Below the pieces are notes generated by a model that was not told the origin of the DNA, did not search any database, and saw only the letters and a list, made by a program, of their open reading frames with translations. Position numbers and translations under genes: made by a program. DNA of 64,000 nt from NCBI GenBank assembly GCA_001606155.1, contig LODT01000037.1, positions 1 through 64,000 on the forward strand. Direction: 5' to 3'. This document shows positions 32,424 through 43,714 of the stretch, piece after piece. Every line of letters starts with the position of its first letter. Positions within the stretch are counted from its first letter, which is position 1. Source of the stretch: Tieghemostelium lacteum. Taxonomy: Eukaryota; Evosea; Eumycetozoa; Dictyosteliales; Raperosteliaceae.

Positions 32424-33510
32424 ATGATGTTGACCAGATCATTAATAGTAAACTAATAATTTATGGGTTAGTTATGGAAATAAATCATATAAAAGGTTTA
32501 AACATACAGTAGATTTGAAACTCAGATTAATTTCAAAAGAATTTACAGCAACCATAATACCTTTAATAGATTGGGATGAAATTGAAATTCAAACAGAGAA
32601 TGATATGGAAATATTGAATAAACTATTCAACCCAAAACCTATATTGGATAGTATCTATTTATTATGTATTGAAAAGATTGTTACCAAATACCCATCATGG
32701 ATTATTTATCTATCAGAAACACAATCAAATATAGACTTCACTTACCCAATAACAGTGATTTCAATCTATCCTTATTACTTCTTTGGGAGTATTATATTAA
32801 TAATAATATTATTAGTTCTAGTAACTCTTTGAAAAAGTTAAAATATAGTGTGAGATCTTCAGGAATTCTTATTGATCTATCTGATATTACAATGAATTTT
32901 TTAAATTTGGTTAAATTATAAATAATTAGCTATGGTATAATAATTCAGAACGTGAATTCATTGGGTCAACTTGAACATTTAAAAATGATATCATTTGATT
33001 GTGTAATATTCAACATTGGTAGTTTCATTTAACTGTTAGAAAGAAAAGAATGCACTATAGAGGCTATTATTTTGAAAAATTCAAGGTTTAATCGCGCTAT
33101 AGATATAGAGCTGACTGATTTTGGTGTAGAAAATCAACATTTTGATAATATTTTAGATGCATTGTCACGTAATAGCTATCTTAAATCATTATTCTTTTCC
33201 TGTACCTTTCAGTAAACAATATCTGATTCAGTTTTTAAATGGTAATAAAACATTGACAAATCTCGATATTCTTCATTGTTGATGATAGCCTAATTTATCA
33301 ACTAATTATCAATACAACTCTAAATGACCTTTAATCTCAAAAGGAAATCATCCAAACATTAATATCTATTATTAAGATGGTTCAAAAGACAATCTAAATA
33401 ATCTAATTGATATCCTAAAGCCTATCTACAAGGGAATTAACAACTTAACTCTTAATATTCAGGATAATGATATGATTGAAGAGGTCTATAGAAACATTGA
33501 CAGAATATTT
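32424..33510 (+). pseudogene. Family A copy 3, first part
   Basis: Starts with the A leader and ATG (32424) and covers the F-box-like segment and central repeats, with a deletion near the start (KLRLISKEF follows VDL directly), several stops, and loss of about 100-150 bp around 33320. It ends at CAGAATATTTAAATATAACC where A1 continues at about 21803. The missing C-terminal part resumes at 35752. Confidence 0.8.
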
Positions 33511-34102
33511 AAATATAACCATTAAAGATCAAAATGGTTTTCAATAAAGATGATAATTTATTTTTTATTGGCGAAATTCTTGTGATTTTGACCATCAGAA
33601 TTCGAATAAATATAGAGTCATTTAGAATATATTCGATCTTCGTAATTTGCAACATTAGAGATTAATTTGAGTCAATGTTTTATCAAACACCAAAATAAAA
33701 TTATTAAGTTATTATTATAAATTATAAATAAAAATTAAATATTTTTCATAGAATTATGTAACATTTTAAATTATAATTGATAGGGTCCCTTGTTGATCTA
33801 CATTTTGTTGGGTAATAATAGCAAAATTCCTAAAATTAATAAAAAATGAATATTGTCCAGATGGTTCGCAATATAGGCATCAGCAACGATAGATGTTAAT
33901 TTAGCATTGATAGGTTTACTATATGAGTCCAAGGTTCTATCTCTGAAATTATTTTTAGATGCATTGAATGTTAATACACAGGCAAAAAGAATTGGTAAAA
34001 GCTCAAGAAACAATAAGTTATAATTATGGGCCTATAATGTAATTTATTATGTTTTAAAATCATCCATTATAAAAAATAATTTATTCAATTTATATTTTAA
34101 AA
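33511..34102. other. Inserted DNA inside A3, with repeat D copy 2
   Basis: No gene. 33812-33968 is repeat D (see 26467-26625). A short stretch at about 33507-33545 (GATCAAAATGGTTTT) resembles, inverted, the 3' flank of A1 near 22335-22370. The rest is AT-rich and unexplained. Confidence 0.6.
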
Positions 34103-34867
34103 TCATCTCTTTATAAAAAATAATCTATCCCATTTTCTCTTTAATTGTGAACCATAGAAGGAATCTTCATATTCTAGAAAAATGTGATTCTCTCGTAACC
34201 TTGCATAAACATAATCATAATGCATTTGATTGTTGGAAAATACTTTCACCATGATTATATTGCAATCATCGGCTAAACAATCTAGAGGTAAGAAAATTTT
34301 ACCTTCATAGGTATCTAATAACTTTTCATATGATATTTGGAATGATTCTAATGATTTTCCAATACTAATTTGCAAAATTACACTTGAAGAGAGTTGAGAA
34401 AAGATTTTTATAGCAAAATTACCAATCACTCTATTTCCAGACAATTCGAGAGTGTGCCCTAGTTCTATAGCAATTTTTAGAATGGAATCTGGAATTTTTT
34501 GGTCATTTAGTTGAGGTATACCATTTATCAGATTTATACGAGCAAAGTTGTTGCAAAGTATCTCATCATTTTTATAAACTAACACCCAAATTGTATCATA
34601 TCTCATGCTAAATGTTAAGGGTACAGTTTTTACTATTTCTTTACCATTTCCACATAATAATAATGTTTCTTTGAATATGATAAAAGATTGTCTAATTCTT
34701 CCTGCATCTCCTTCTCTAATTTCTATTAATACCTCCTCCGAAAAGTTATTGAGAAAAATTAATCTGATATCTATTAGAGCATTTATATAATTATCATTTG
34801 TTTTCGATAAATATTTAAAAGTATTTTTATCAATAAAAATATTGTATAAATTTGGGAATAATGTCAT
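34103..34867 (-). CDS. Unknown 254-residue protein
   Basis: Single exon; I use the ATG at 34865-34867 (MTLFPNLYNIFIDK...) because the extension upstream opens with TTG. No signal peptide, membrane helix or known motif. Composition is that of a globular, beta-rich protein. The segment LLLCGNGKEIVKTVPLTFSM...IWVLVYKND resembles part of the 130-residue ORF at 16931. It was carried in with the DNA inserted into A3 and is unbroken, so it may be functional. Function unknown. Confidence 0.55.
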   Translation of the reverse strand: MTLFPNLYNIFIDKNTFKYLSKTNDNYINALIDIRLIFLNNFSEEVLIEIREGDAGRIRQSFIIFKETLLLCGNGKEIVKTVPLTFSMRYDTIWVLVYKNDEILCNNFARINLINGIPQLNDQKIPDSILKIAIELGHTLELSGNRVIGNFAIKIFSQLSSSVILQISIGKSLESFQISYEKLLDTYEGKIFLPLDCLADDCNIIMVKVFSNNQMHYDYVYARLRENHIFLEYEDSFYGSQLKRKWDRLFFIKR

Positions 34868-35159
34868 TTTCTTTCTGTGTTTTTCTAATTTCAAAAAAGA
34901 TTAAATAATATAATGATCATTAAATTATTTGAATAGTTTATGTATTAAGAAAAAAAAAATAAAAATATTTTAAATTGTGTAAATTCAAAAAAAACAAAAT
35001 TGCTTAAAATTATTTTTTTTTTTTGCGACTTTTTTGACTTTACGCAATTTTAAAATTTTTGAAACCTTTGAAAAATAATTATTATGAATCTAGACCCAAC
35101 TCGAATTTAGTTTCATTTGGTTTTAATGAAGTTAACGATTTTTTTAACATCAAAGATTT
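34868..35159. other. AT-rich spacer
   Basis: Contains T and A runs and TTTTTTGCGACTTTTTTGAC near 35021-35040. No gene seen. Confidence 0.3.
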
Positions 35160-35751
35160 CATTTAGGTTTGGATGGTTTCAGTCTAGATATGCCTTTCAT
35201 CACTTTTTTTATTACTGGTACCGAGGATAGATTCTTGGATCCTGAAATATTACCCATAGCATAGGTGGACTAAAATGTATTTGGAGCTAAGATTATCGTG
35301 AAGAAAAGATAAGAAATCGGCAACATGTATAGGAGTCAGATATAAAGGAGATATATTATTGGTGGTACACCATTTATACCATCTGGACAAGCAACGTTGA
35401 TATCCTTCCCATGTACCAGACGACCAGGCTTCTATAAACAGTTTGATGGTGGATTCTTTTTGATCTTTCAACAGTTTTTTAACTGTTTCTTTGAGATTCA
35501 GAGCAATTAGAACATTGAATATTCCAGGAATAAGGTTCACTACTAGGTTTATTCTCTTTTGAGATAGGTAATTCCATAGATCTTCTGATTTTCTTGATAG
35601 AAATTCACTGCTCCCCTTGTTTTCTTAGATAATAGAGAGAGGTCAAGTTGTCTGTTTCTATTAGCAACGTAGTGTCTTGAATATTTCTTGTTAGAGTTTT
35701 GGTGGCTGTTAGTTCTCTGGCATTTGAAGACATGGCTCCATCTCAACCCCA
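35160..35751 (-). mobile_element. DIRS-type retroelement fossil (fragment)
   Basis: The minus strand preserves parts of two adjoining domains of a DIRS-like element: an RNase H piece (LIETDNLTSLYYLRKQGE) and the N-terminal core-binding part of a tyrosine recombinase (WEGYQRCLSRWYKWC...VADFLSFLHDNL, then VMKGISRLKPSKPK). It is broken and short, without terminal repeats or reverse transcriptase. It abuts the second part of A3 at 35752. Age: old enough to have decayed, but peptides are still recognisable. Confidence 0.75.
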
Positions 35752-36082
35752 TAAATCATGAAATTAATACCATAAAACTTGAAAATGGGTTAGAAATTGC
35801 CAAATACATAATTCAGTTAAATTATCCATCAATCAAAGAGTTACCATTAGATTTATTCAACCCCATAGATCAAGATATTGCTATAAATCTTCTAAAATCA
35901 TTTGGTACCAATAACAAAAACAATCACATTCAAAACATTTCAATAAAATTTGAACTCAACTCACCAAAAATATCAGAGTTCATTGATTCAATAACTGAGA
36001 TTATTGAAAAGAATAACAATATTTATGGTTTTGAACTCTTTACATATTCCAAAGGATTCAATAGAACTAAACTAAAGATATA
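35752..36082 (+). pseudogene. Family A copy 3, C-terminal part
   Basis: Starts at ATCATGAAATTAATACCATA exactly where A1 continues (about 21808) and encodes the last repeats (YPSIKELPLDLFNPIDQDIA, LLKSFG) before losing the normal C-terminus. Separated from the first part of A3 by about 2.24 kb of inserted DNA. Confidence 0.85.
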
Positions 36083-36273
36083 ATATAATAACCTAATATA
36101 ACTTAAAGTCTTACACTAAGTCAGAATAAAATCTATTATATATAGATATTGTGCATATCAATTATTTCTATTAAATACCTAAGTGACTGTTTTTCTGTTT
36201 TTGAAAAAGTTTTTTGACTATTATTGATTTTACTTTAATTCTACAAATAATAATTCTACAAATATAATTTTTA
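36083..36273. other. A3-B3 convergent spacer
   Basis: Close to the A2-B2 spacer in sequence. No gene. Confidence 0.4.
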
Positions 36274-37455
36274 TTAATGATTTAGAACATAAGCAATGAG
36301 GATATAGATTAGAATAGATAGATTTAAAGAAAAATTGATTGAAGATGAAACATTAACATCTTCACTGTTGGTTTCTTGTGAATTTGGTGTATTTGTTGGA
36401 GTGGCAGTATTTGGTGGACTTGTTGGTGGTAATGGTACAACACCATAAGGTGTAAGAATTGTGTAAGATGAGGTAACTTTAATAATTGGTCCACATTTCC
36501 TATAAGATTTATATTGAATAAAAGATTAGTTTGAATTAATTTTAAAATAATATGAAGTTTATACTTACTCATTAAATGTTTTCTGAGAAATCAAATAACC
36601 AAAATCATTGAGAGTATAATTGAAATCAAATCCTGGATAGATTCTTAGATAAAATCCACCAGATATCATATATGGACCTTGACCTTGTTGTGGATTTACT
36701 AAATAATTTTTTAAATAGAATGATTCTATAGGAACAGAATGGTTCGTTATCCCTACATCTATAATAGCCACAAAACCAGAGTAATCATTTTGACAATAAG
36801 AATGAGTAACATTTATATCAATGGCTCTTGAAATTGGTTGTTTTTCTAAATTTTTGTTAAATTAATATATTATATCAAAAAATAAATTTTAAAAATACAT
36901 ACTACAATTTATTGCAATAGTAAATAGACTATTAGCCCTTTTTGAACAAAAATAAGTGCAATTATATTGATCATTTGTTGTGATATTTAAATAGAATAAT
37001 GGCCAAGTCAATGTTGTTGAATTATCAGAATAATCATCAGTTTGCGGTGATGTAATTTCACCAAAAAAAATATTACTAGGTGAATCGTCATATTCATTTA
37101 ATAAATCAACTAAATTTACATCTGCAGTGAAAAATGCAGCATTTGAACTGACGTTACCTTTAATGATAATTTGTATACAATCTATGTTATAATGGTATTC
37201 AAGACCTGGATTGCAATAAAAATGGATAGAAGATGATCTTTCAAAATATACAGTTGTATTTTCACCAAATTCTAAAACAGTCCCATTAATTAAATCAATT
37301 TTTTGTTGAATAACATAATTATTTCCATTGAATATATATCTTGAATTTACACAGGAATCAGCTTCTATACCCCCTATTATACAATTGGGATCTGATCTAA
37401 TTATTTTAACAAATAATAATAATAAAATATTTACCAAATATAACCAATTAATCAT
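36274..37455 (-). CDS. Family B copy 3, 3 exons, intact
   Basis: Exons (minus) 37455-36903, 36845-36569 and 36499-36274, 351 residues. Start ATG at 37453-37455 (MINWLYLVNILLLL); the longer frame opens with TTG. Same domain order and exon 2/3 lengths as B1 and B2. Relative to B1 it has NPGLEYHYNIDCIQIIIKG and LLNEYDDSPSN in the middle of exon 1, shared with B4, so B3 and B4 are sister copies. Intron 2 donor is GTAAGT. Confidence 0.85.
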
Positions 37456-37554
37456 TTTATAATTGATTAACAAAAAAAATTTTATATTTGGTTATAAAAA
37501 AAATTACTCTATTAAAATTAATTTCTTAATATCAAAAAAACTAATATAATTTTG

Positions 37555-37615
37555 TTGTTGCTATTTTACAAAATTTTTAAGTTATTTTTAGATTAAATTT
37601 TTCTTAGAAACTAAA
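37555..37615. promoter_or_regulatory. Conserved block between B3 and A4
   Basis: CTATTTTACAAAATTTTTAA then GTTATTTTTAGATTAAAT and TTCTTAGAAACTA. The whole divergent spacer is about 213 bp, so the block probably serves both B3 and A4. Confidence 0.5.
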
Positions 37616-37668
37616 ACATTACATGATTTAAATTTACCTTTTATTTTTTTATTTGATCAAAGAGATAA

Positions 37669-38806
37669 ATGATGTTAACCAGATCATTAATAGTTTACAT
37701 AATCAATTTATGGGTTAGTTTTGGATAAATAAAATAAAAGGTTTAAACATACAGTAGATGTAATATCAAAACTCAGATTAATATCAAAAGAATTTACAAC
37801 AACCATAATACCTTTAATATATTGGGATGAAATTGAAATTAAAACAGAGAATGATATGGAAATATTGAATAAACTATTCAACCCAAAACCTAAATTGGAT
37901 AGGATCTATTTATCATGTATAGTGTTCGATTACCCAATAACAGGATTATTGATTAATAAGGATAGATTGAAATCACTTCATTGAGAGTATAATACTGGAA
38001 AAATTACTGATCTGATATTACAATGACTTTTTTAAATTTGGTTGAATTAGAAATAAAAAGCGATGTAATTCATAACTTGAATTCATTGGGTCAACTTGAA
38101 CATTTAAAAATGGTATCATTAAATTGGGGTACATGCAACATTGGTAGTTTCATTGAACTGTTAGAAAGAAAAGAATGCACTATAGAGACTATTAATTTGT
38201 AATGTAAATTTTACACATGCCACATTAATGCGCAAAACAAAAGGTCATGAAAATCAACAAGAACATTATGAAAATATTTTAGATGCAGTGTCACGTAATA
38301 GCTATCTTAAAACACTATCAGTATTCAATTGTTTACATGTAGCTTTCGACAAACAATATCTGATTCAGTTTTTAAATGGTAATAAAACATTGACTTATCT
38401 CAAAATGGTCCCTTATCAAATAATTGTTGATGATAGCATACTATATAAACCAATTACCAATACAACTCTAAAGTACTTTGATCACGACATGTTTCCCGAT
38501 GATATTCTTGGTCAAATAATATTAAATGAATGGATTGGACCATCAGCATTAGTGAATCCATATTCACTCTCCAACAATATACCTCTAATCTCAAAAGGAA
38601 ATCATCCAAATATCAATTTCTATTATTACGATGGTTCAAAAGACAATCTAAATAATCTATTTGATATCTTAAAGTCGACCTACAAGGGTATTAAAAATGT
38701 ATGGCTTTATATTGAGGAAAATGATATGGTTGAAGAGGTTATAGAAATACTGAAAGAATATTTACCCTGGTCAAGGTCAATTTTCAAACGTGTTCTAAAT
38801 ATTTAA
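37669..38806 (+). pseudogene. Family A copy 4, broken and 3'-truncated
   Basis: A leader and ATG at 37669. The first third has small deletions relative to A5 (for example after TTATCATGTA at about 37920) and a frame change. A longer frame from 38228 covers the middle (HENQQEHYENILDAVSRNSY to about 38766). After TATTTACC the sequence leaves family A. The missing last ~480 bp replaced by unrelated DNA mark a deletion breakpoint. Closest to A5. Confidence 0.8.
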
Positions 38807-38970
38807 TATTATTTTAAATATTGTAAAATTACTGATAAATCAACAATTTGTATAAATTTTAAATTCTAGATCTAGAATTAAAATTAAAATATTCTAATTA
38901 AATTTATAATTAAAGCATATTTTAAAAGCACAGAGTTCTACAAATAATAATTCTACATATATAATTTTTA

Positions 38971-40145
38971 TTAATGATATAGATTATAAAAAATGAAGAT
39001 ATAGATTAGAATGGATAGATGTAAAGAAAATTTGATTGAAGATGCAACATTAACATCTTCACTATTGGTTTCTTGTGAATTTGGTGTATTTGTTGGAGTG
39101 GCAGTATTTGGTGGACTTGTTGGTGGTAATGGTACAACACCATAAGGTGTAAGAATTGTGTAAGATGAGGTAACTTTAATAATTGGTCCACATTTCCTAT
39201 AAGATTTATATTGAATAAAAGATTAGTTTGAATTAATTTTAAATAATTTGAAGTTAATACTCACTCATTATATGTTTTCTGAGAAATCATATAACCAAAA
39301 TCATTGAGGGTATAATTGAAATCAAATCCTGGATAAATTCTTAGATAAAATCCACTAGATATCATATATGGACCTTGACCTTGTTGTGGATCTACTAAAT
39401 AATTTTTTATATAGAATGATTCTACAGGAACAGAATAAGTCATTACCCCTTCATATTGAATAGCATCAAAACCAGTGTATTTATCTTGACAATAAGAATG
39501 AGTAACATTTATATCAATGGCTCTTGAAATTGGTTGTTTTTCTAAATTTTTGTTAAATTAGTATTATAAATACAAATTAATTTTAAAATACATACTACAA
39601 TTTATTGCAATAGTAAATAGACTATTAGCCCTTTTTGAACAAAAATAAGTGCAATTATATTGATCATTTGTTGTGATATTTAAATAGAATAATGGCCAAG
39701 TCAATGTTGTTGAATTATCAGAATAATCATCAGTTTGTGTTGAAGTAATTTCACCAAAAAAAATATTACTAGGTGAATCGTCATATTCATTTAATAAATC
39801 AACTAAATTTACATCTGCAGTGAAATATGCAGAATTTGAACTGACGTTACCCCTAATGATAATTTGTATACAATCTATGTTATAATGGTATTCAATACCT
39901 GGAGTGCAATAAAAATGGATAGAAGATGATCTTTCAAAATATACAGTTGTATTTTCACCAAATTCCAAAACAGTCCCATTAATTAAATCAATTTTTTGTT
40001 GAATAACATAATTATTTCCATTGAATATATATCTTGAATTTACACAGGAATCAGCTTCTATACCCCCTATTATACAATTGGGATCTGATTTTATTATTTT
40101 AACAAATACTAATAAAATATTTATTAAATATAACCAATTAATCAT
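38971..40145 (-). CDS. Family B copy 4, 3 exons, intact
   Basis: Exons (minus) 40145-39596, 39541-39265 and 39196-38971, 350 residues, ATG at 40143-40145. Architecture as in B1. Nearest to B3 in exon 1, but its C-terminal tail differs (LHLSILIYIFIFYNLYH), and GTGAGT is the donor of intron 2 as in B2, so parts of the copies have different nearest relatives. Confidence 0.85.
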
Positions 40146-40239
40146 TTTATATTTGATTAACAAAAAAATTTTATATTTGGTTATAAAAAAAATTACTCTA
40201 TGAAAATTAATTTCTTAATATCAAAAAAGCTAATAATAT

Positions 40240-40335
40240 ATTTTGTTGTTACTATTTTACAAAATTTATAATTTTTAAGTTATTTTTAGATTATATTATT
40301 TTAGAAACTATTTTTATAAATAATAAAAATTTTTT
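40240..40335. promoter_or_regulatory. Conserved block between B4 and A5
   Basis: ACTATTTTACAAAATTTATA, GTTATTTTTAGATTATATTA and TTTTAGAAACTATTTTTATA. The spacer between the two start codons is about 235 bp. Confidence 0.5.
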
Positions 40336-40380
40336 GTACATCACATGATTTAAATTTACCTTTTATTTTTTTATTTGATC

Positions 40381-42031
40381 ATGTTGACCAGATCATTAAT
40401 AGTTTACATAATCAATTTATGGGTTAGTTTTGGAAATAAATCAAATAAAAGGTGTAAACATGCAGTAGATGTAATATCAAAACTCAGATTAGTATCAAAA
40501 GAATTTACAGCAACCATAATACCTTTAATAGATTGGGATGAAATTGAAATTAAAACAGAGAATGATATGGAAATATTGAATAAACTATTCAACCCAAAAC
40601 CTAAATTGGATAGGATCTATTTATCATGTATTGATGAAAATATTGTTCCCAAATACCGATCATGGATTATTTATCTATCAGAAACACACGCAAATATAGT
40701 GTTCGAATACCCAATAACAGGATTATTGATTAATAAGGATAGATTGAAATCACTTCATTGGGAGTATAGTACTGGAAAAATTACTGATCTAGATGATATT
40801 ACAAAGAATTTTTTAAATTTGGTTGAATTAGAAATAAATAGCGATGTAATTCATAACCTGAATTCATTAGGTCAACTTGAACATTTAAAAATGGTATCAT
40901 TAAAATGGGGCACATGCAACATTGGTAGTTTCATTGAACTGTTAGAAAGAAAAGAATGCACTATAGAGACTATTAATTTGTATAATGTAAATTTTACAAA
41001 TGCCACATTAATGCGCAAAACAAAAGGTCATGAAAATCAACAAGAACATTATGAAAATATTTTAGATGCATTGTCACGTAATAGCTATCTTAAAACATTA
41101 TCAATATTCAATTGTTTACATGTAGCTTTCGACAAACAATATCTGATTCAGTTTTTAAATGGTCCCTTATCAAATAATTGTTGATGATAGCATACTATAT
41201 AAACCAATTACCAATACAACTCTAAAGTACTTTGATCACCACATGTTTCCCGATGATATTCTTGGTCAAATTATATTAAATGAATGGATTGGACAATCAG
41301 CATTAGTGAATCCATATTCACTCTCCAACAATATACCTCTAATATCAAAAGGTAATCATCCAAATATCGATTTCTATTATTACGATGGTTCAAAAGACAA
41401 TCTAAATACTCTAATTGATATCTTAAAGTCGACCTACAAGGGTATTAAAAATGTATGGCTTCATTTTGAGGATAATGATATGGTTGAAGAGGTAATAGAA
41501 ACACTAAAAGAATATTTACCATCCAATAATGAAATTAATACCATAAATCTTGAAAATGGATTAGAGATTGCCAAATACCTAATTCAGTTAAATCATCCAT
41601 CAATCAAAAAGTTAATATTAGATATACTCAAACCTGTAGATCAAGATATTGCTATAAATCTTCTAAAATCATTTTGTACCAAAAACAATCACATTCAAAA
41701 CTTTTCCACAGATATTGCGCTAAACTCACTAAATTTAGCAGAGTTCATTGACACAATAACTGAGATTATTGAAAAGAATCACAATATTTATTGTATTGAA
41801 CTATTTTTAAATGTTCCAAAGGGTTCAATATTTGACACTTCCAGTCTAAGTCATAGTTTTGAAAGATTTGAAAAAACCATTTCAAAATTTTATCACTATT
41901 TAGATTTCATAAACATTTTGATATATGGGGGAATATTTCAAAAAACAAAAGATATGGATATATTAAATCCATTTTATAACATTCTATCAAAATATTCAAT
42001 ACTATATAATTTAAAATTAAAATATTTGTAA
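40381..42031 (+). pseudogene. Family A copy 5: complete except for a 29-bp deletion
   Basis: ATG at 40381 (MLTRSLIVYIINLWVSFGN) and the A stop region at 42031. The F-box-like LRLVSKEFTATIIPLIDWDE and the repeats are all present. At 41158 a 29-bp segment present in A4 (between two AATGGT copies) is missing, which shifts the frame; the coding then runs on in a second frame from 41159. Either a very recent pseudogene or, less likely, two separately translated parts. The shortened leader before the ATG (TTGATC directly joined) is also unique to this copy. Confidence 0.8.
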
Positions 42032-42149
42032 AATTAGCAAAAGTATTACAAAATGTAGATAAAAATTCAGATTATATAATAATAATAAGTATAAGCACTG
42101 TGTTTAAATAAATTAATTATAAATATAATATAATGGGCTCATTTTTTAA
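42032..42149. other. AT-rich 3' flank of A5
   Basis: No feature. Confidence 0.3.
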
Positions 42150-42320
42150 TTAATAGGGATTTAAAAAATCTAAAGGACGTAAAATACAGTATTTATTATT
42201 AATTGTTTGTAGTAATTGTGTCTGTTGTCTACCTGGCATCAATCACCAAAGAAAGAGATGCCCACTAAATGAATGTAATTTAACATTCACTGATCCATAC
42301 ATCCACTTTTTTTAACTGCA
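42150..42320 (+). other. Cys-rich coding fragment of unknown origin
   Basis: One frame reads KGRKIQYLLLIVCSNCVCC then LPGINHQRKRCPLNECNLTF and a stop. The C-x2-C-x-C-C...C-x4-C spacing resembles a zinc-binding tail, as in some DNA-transposon proteins. No start codon or other exon was found. It lies only in the A5-B5 spacer, not in the other A-B spacers. Confidence 0.3.
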
Positions 42321-42359
42321 AAATTTTAAAAGCACAGAATTCTACAAATATAATTTTTA

Positions 42360-43542
42360 TTAATGATTTAGAATATAAGCAATGAATATATAGATTACAA
42401 TTGATAAATTTAAAGAAATTTTGATTGAAGATGAAACATTTACATCTTCACTATTGGTTTCTTGTGAATTTGGTGTATTTGTTGGAGTGGCAGTATTTGG
42501 TGGACTTGTTGGTGGTAATGGTACAACACCATAAGGTGTAAGAATTGTGTAAGATGAGGTGACATTAAAAATCGGTCCACATTTCCTATAAGATTTATAT
42601 TGAATAAAAGATTAGTTTGAATTAATTTTAAATAATTTGAAGTTAATACTTACTTATTATATGTTTGCTGAGAAATCATATATCCAAAATCATTGAGAGT
42701 ATAATTGAAATCAAAACCTGGATAAATTCTTAGATAGAATCCACCTGATATCATATCTGAACCCTGACCTGGTGGTGGATCTATTAAATAATTTTTTATA
42801 TAGAATGAATCAAAAGGAACAGAATATTTAGTTATCCCTTCATCTATAATAGCATTAAAACCAAAATATTGATCTTGACAAAATGAATGAGTAACATTTA
42901 TATCAATGGCTCTTGAAATTGGTTGTTTTCCTAAATTTTAGTTTTAAATTAATATATTGTATCAAAAGATAAATTATAAAAATACATACTACAATGTAAT
43001 TGAATTATAAATATATGATGAGCCGTATTAGCACCATAATAAGAGCAATTATATTGATCATAATTTGTGATATTTAAATAGAATAATGGCCAAGTCAGAG
43101 TTGTTGAATTATCAGAATAAACAGCAGTTTGTCTTGACGTAATTTCACCAAAATAAATTATACTAGGTGAATCGCCATCTTCATTAAGTATATTAACTAA
43201 ATTTAAATCAGCAGTGAAAAATGCAGCATTTGAACTGACGTTACCTTTAATGATAATTTGCTTACAATCTATGTTATAATTGTTATCAACATCAGGATGG
43301 CAATAAAAATGGATAGAAGATGATCTTTCAAAATATACAGTTGTATTTTCACCAAATTCCAAAACAGTCCCATTAATTAAATCAATTTTTTGTTGAATAA
43401 CATAATTATTTCCATTGAATATATATCTTGAATTTACACAGGAATCAGCTTCTATACCCCCTATTATACAATTGGGATCTGATTTTATTATTTTAACAAA
43501 TAATAATAATAAAATATTTACAAAATATAACCAATTAATCAT
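42360..43542 (-). CDS. Family B copy 5, 3 exons, intact
   Basis: Exons (minus) 43542-42990, 42930-42654 and 42585-42360, 351 residues, ATG at 43540-43542. Same architecture and exon 2/3 lengths as the others. Its exon 1 middle resembles B2 (HPDVDNNYNIDCKQIIIKG), while exon 2 ends as in B1 (QTYNK, GTAAGT donor). One residue at the exon 1/2 junction is Arg instead of Lys. Mixed similarity suggests exchange between copies. Confidence 0.85.
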
Positions 43543-43619
43543 TTTATATTTGGTTATAAAAAAAATTACTCTATTAAAATAATTTTTTAATAATAAAAAA
43601 ACTAATAGTATAATTTTAT

Positions 43620-43695
43620 TGTTGGTATTTTACAAATTTTTAAGTTATTTTTAGATTATATTTTTCTTTATAAATAATAAAAAAATTTTTCTATA
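43620..43695. promoter_or_regulatory. Conserved block upstream of B5
   Basis: GGTATTTTACAAATTTTTAA, GTTATTTTTAGATTATATTT, then an A/T run; the A start that should follow is missing, and the A6 fragment begins instead. Confidence 0.5.
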
Positions 43696-43714
43696 TCTCA
43701 TGATTTATATTTAC

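Noticed and set aside
33798-34013. 71-codon minus-strand ORF with a signal-peptide-like start
   Set aside because: No ATG (opens with TTG) and most of it is repeat D, which also occurs in A2 without an open frame.
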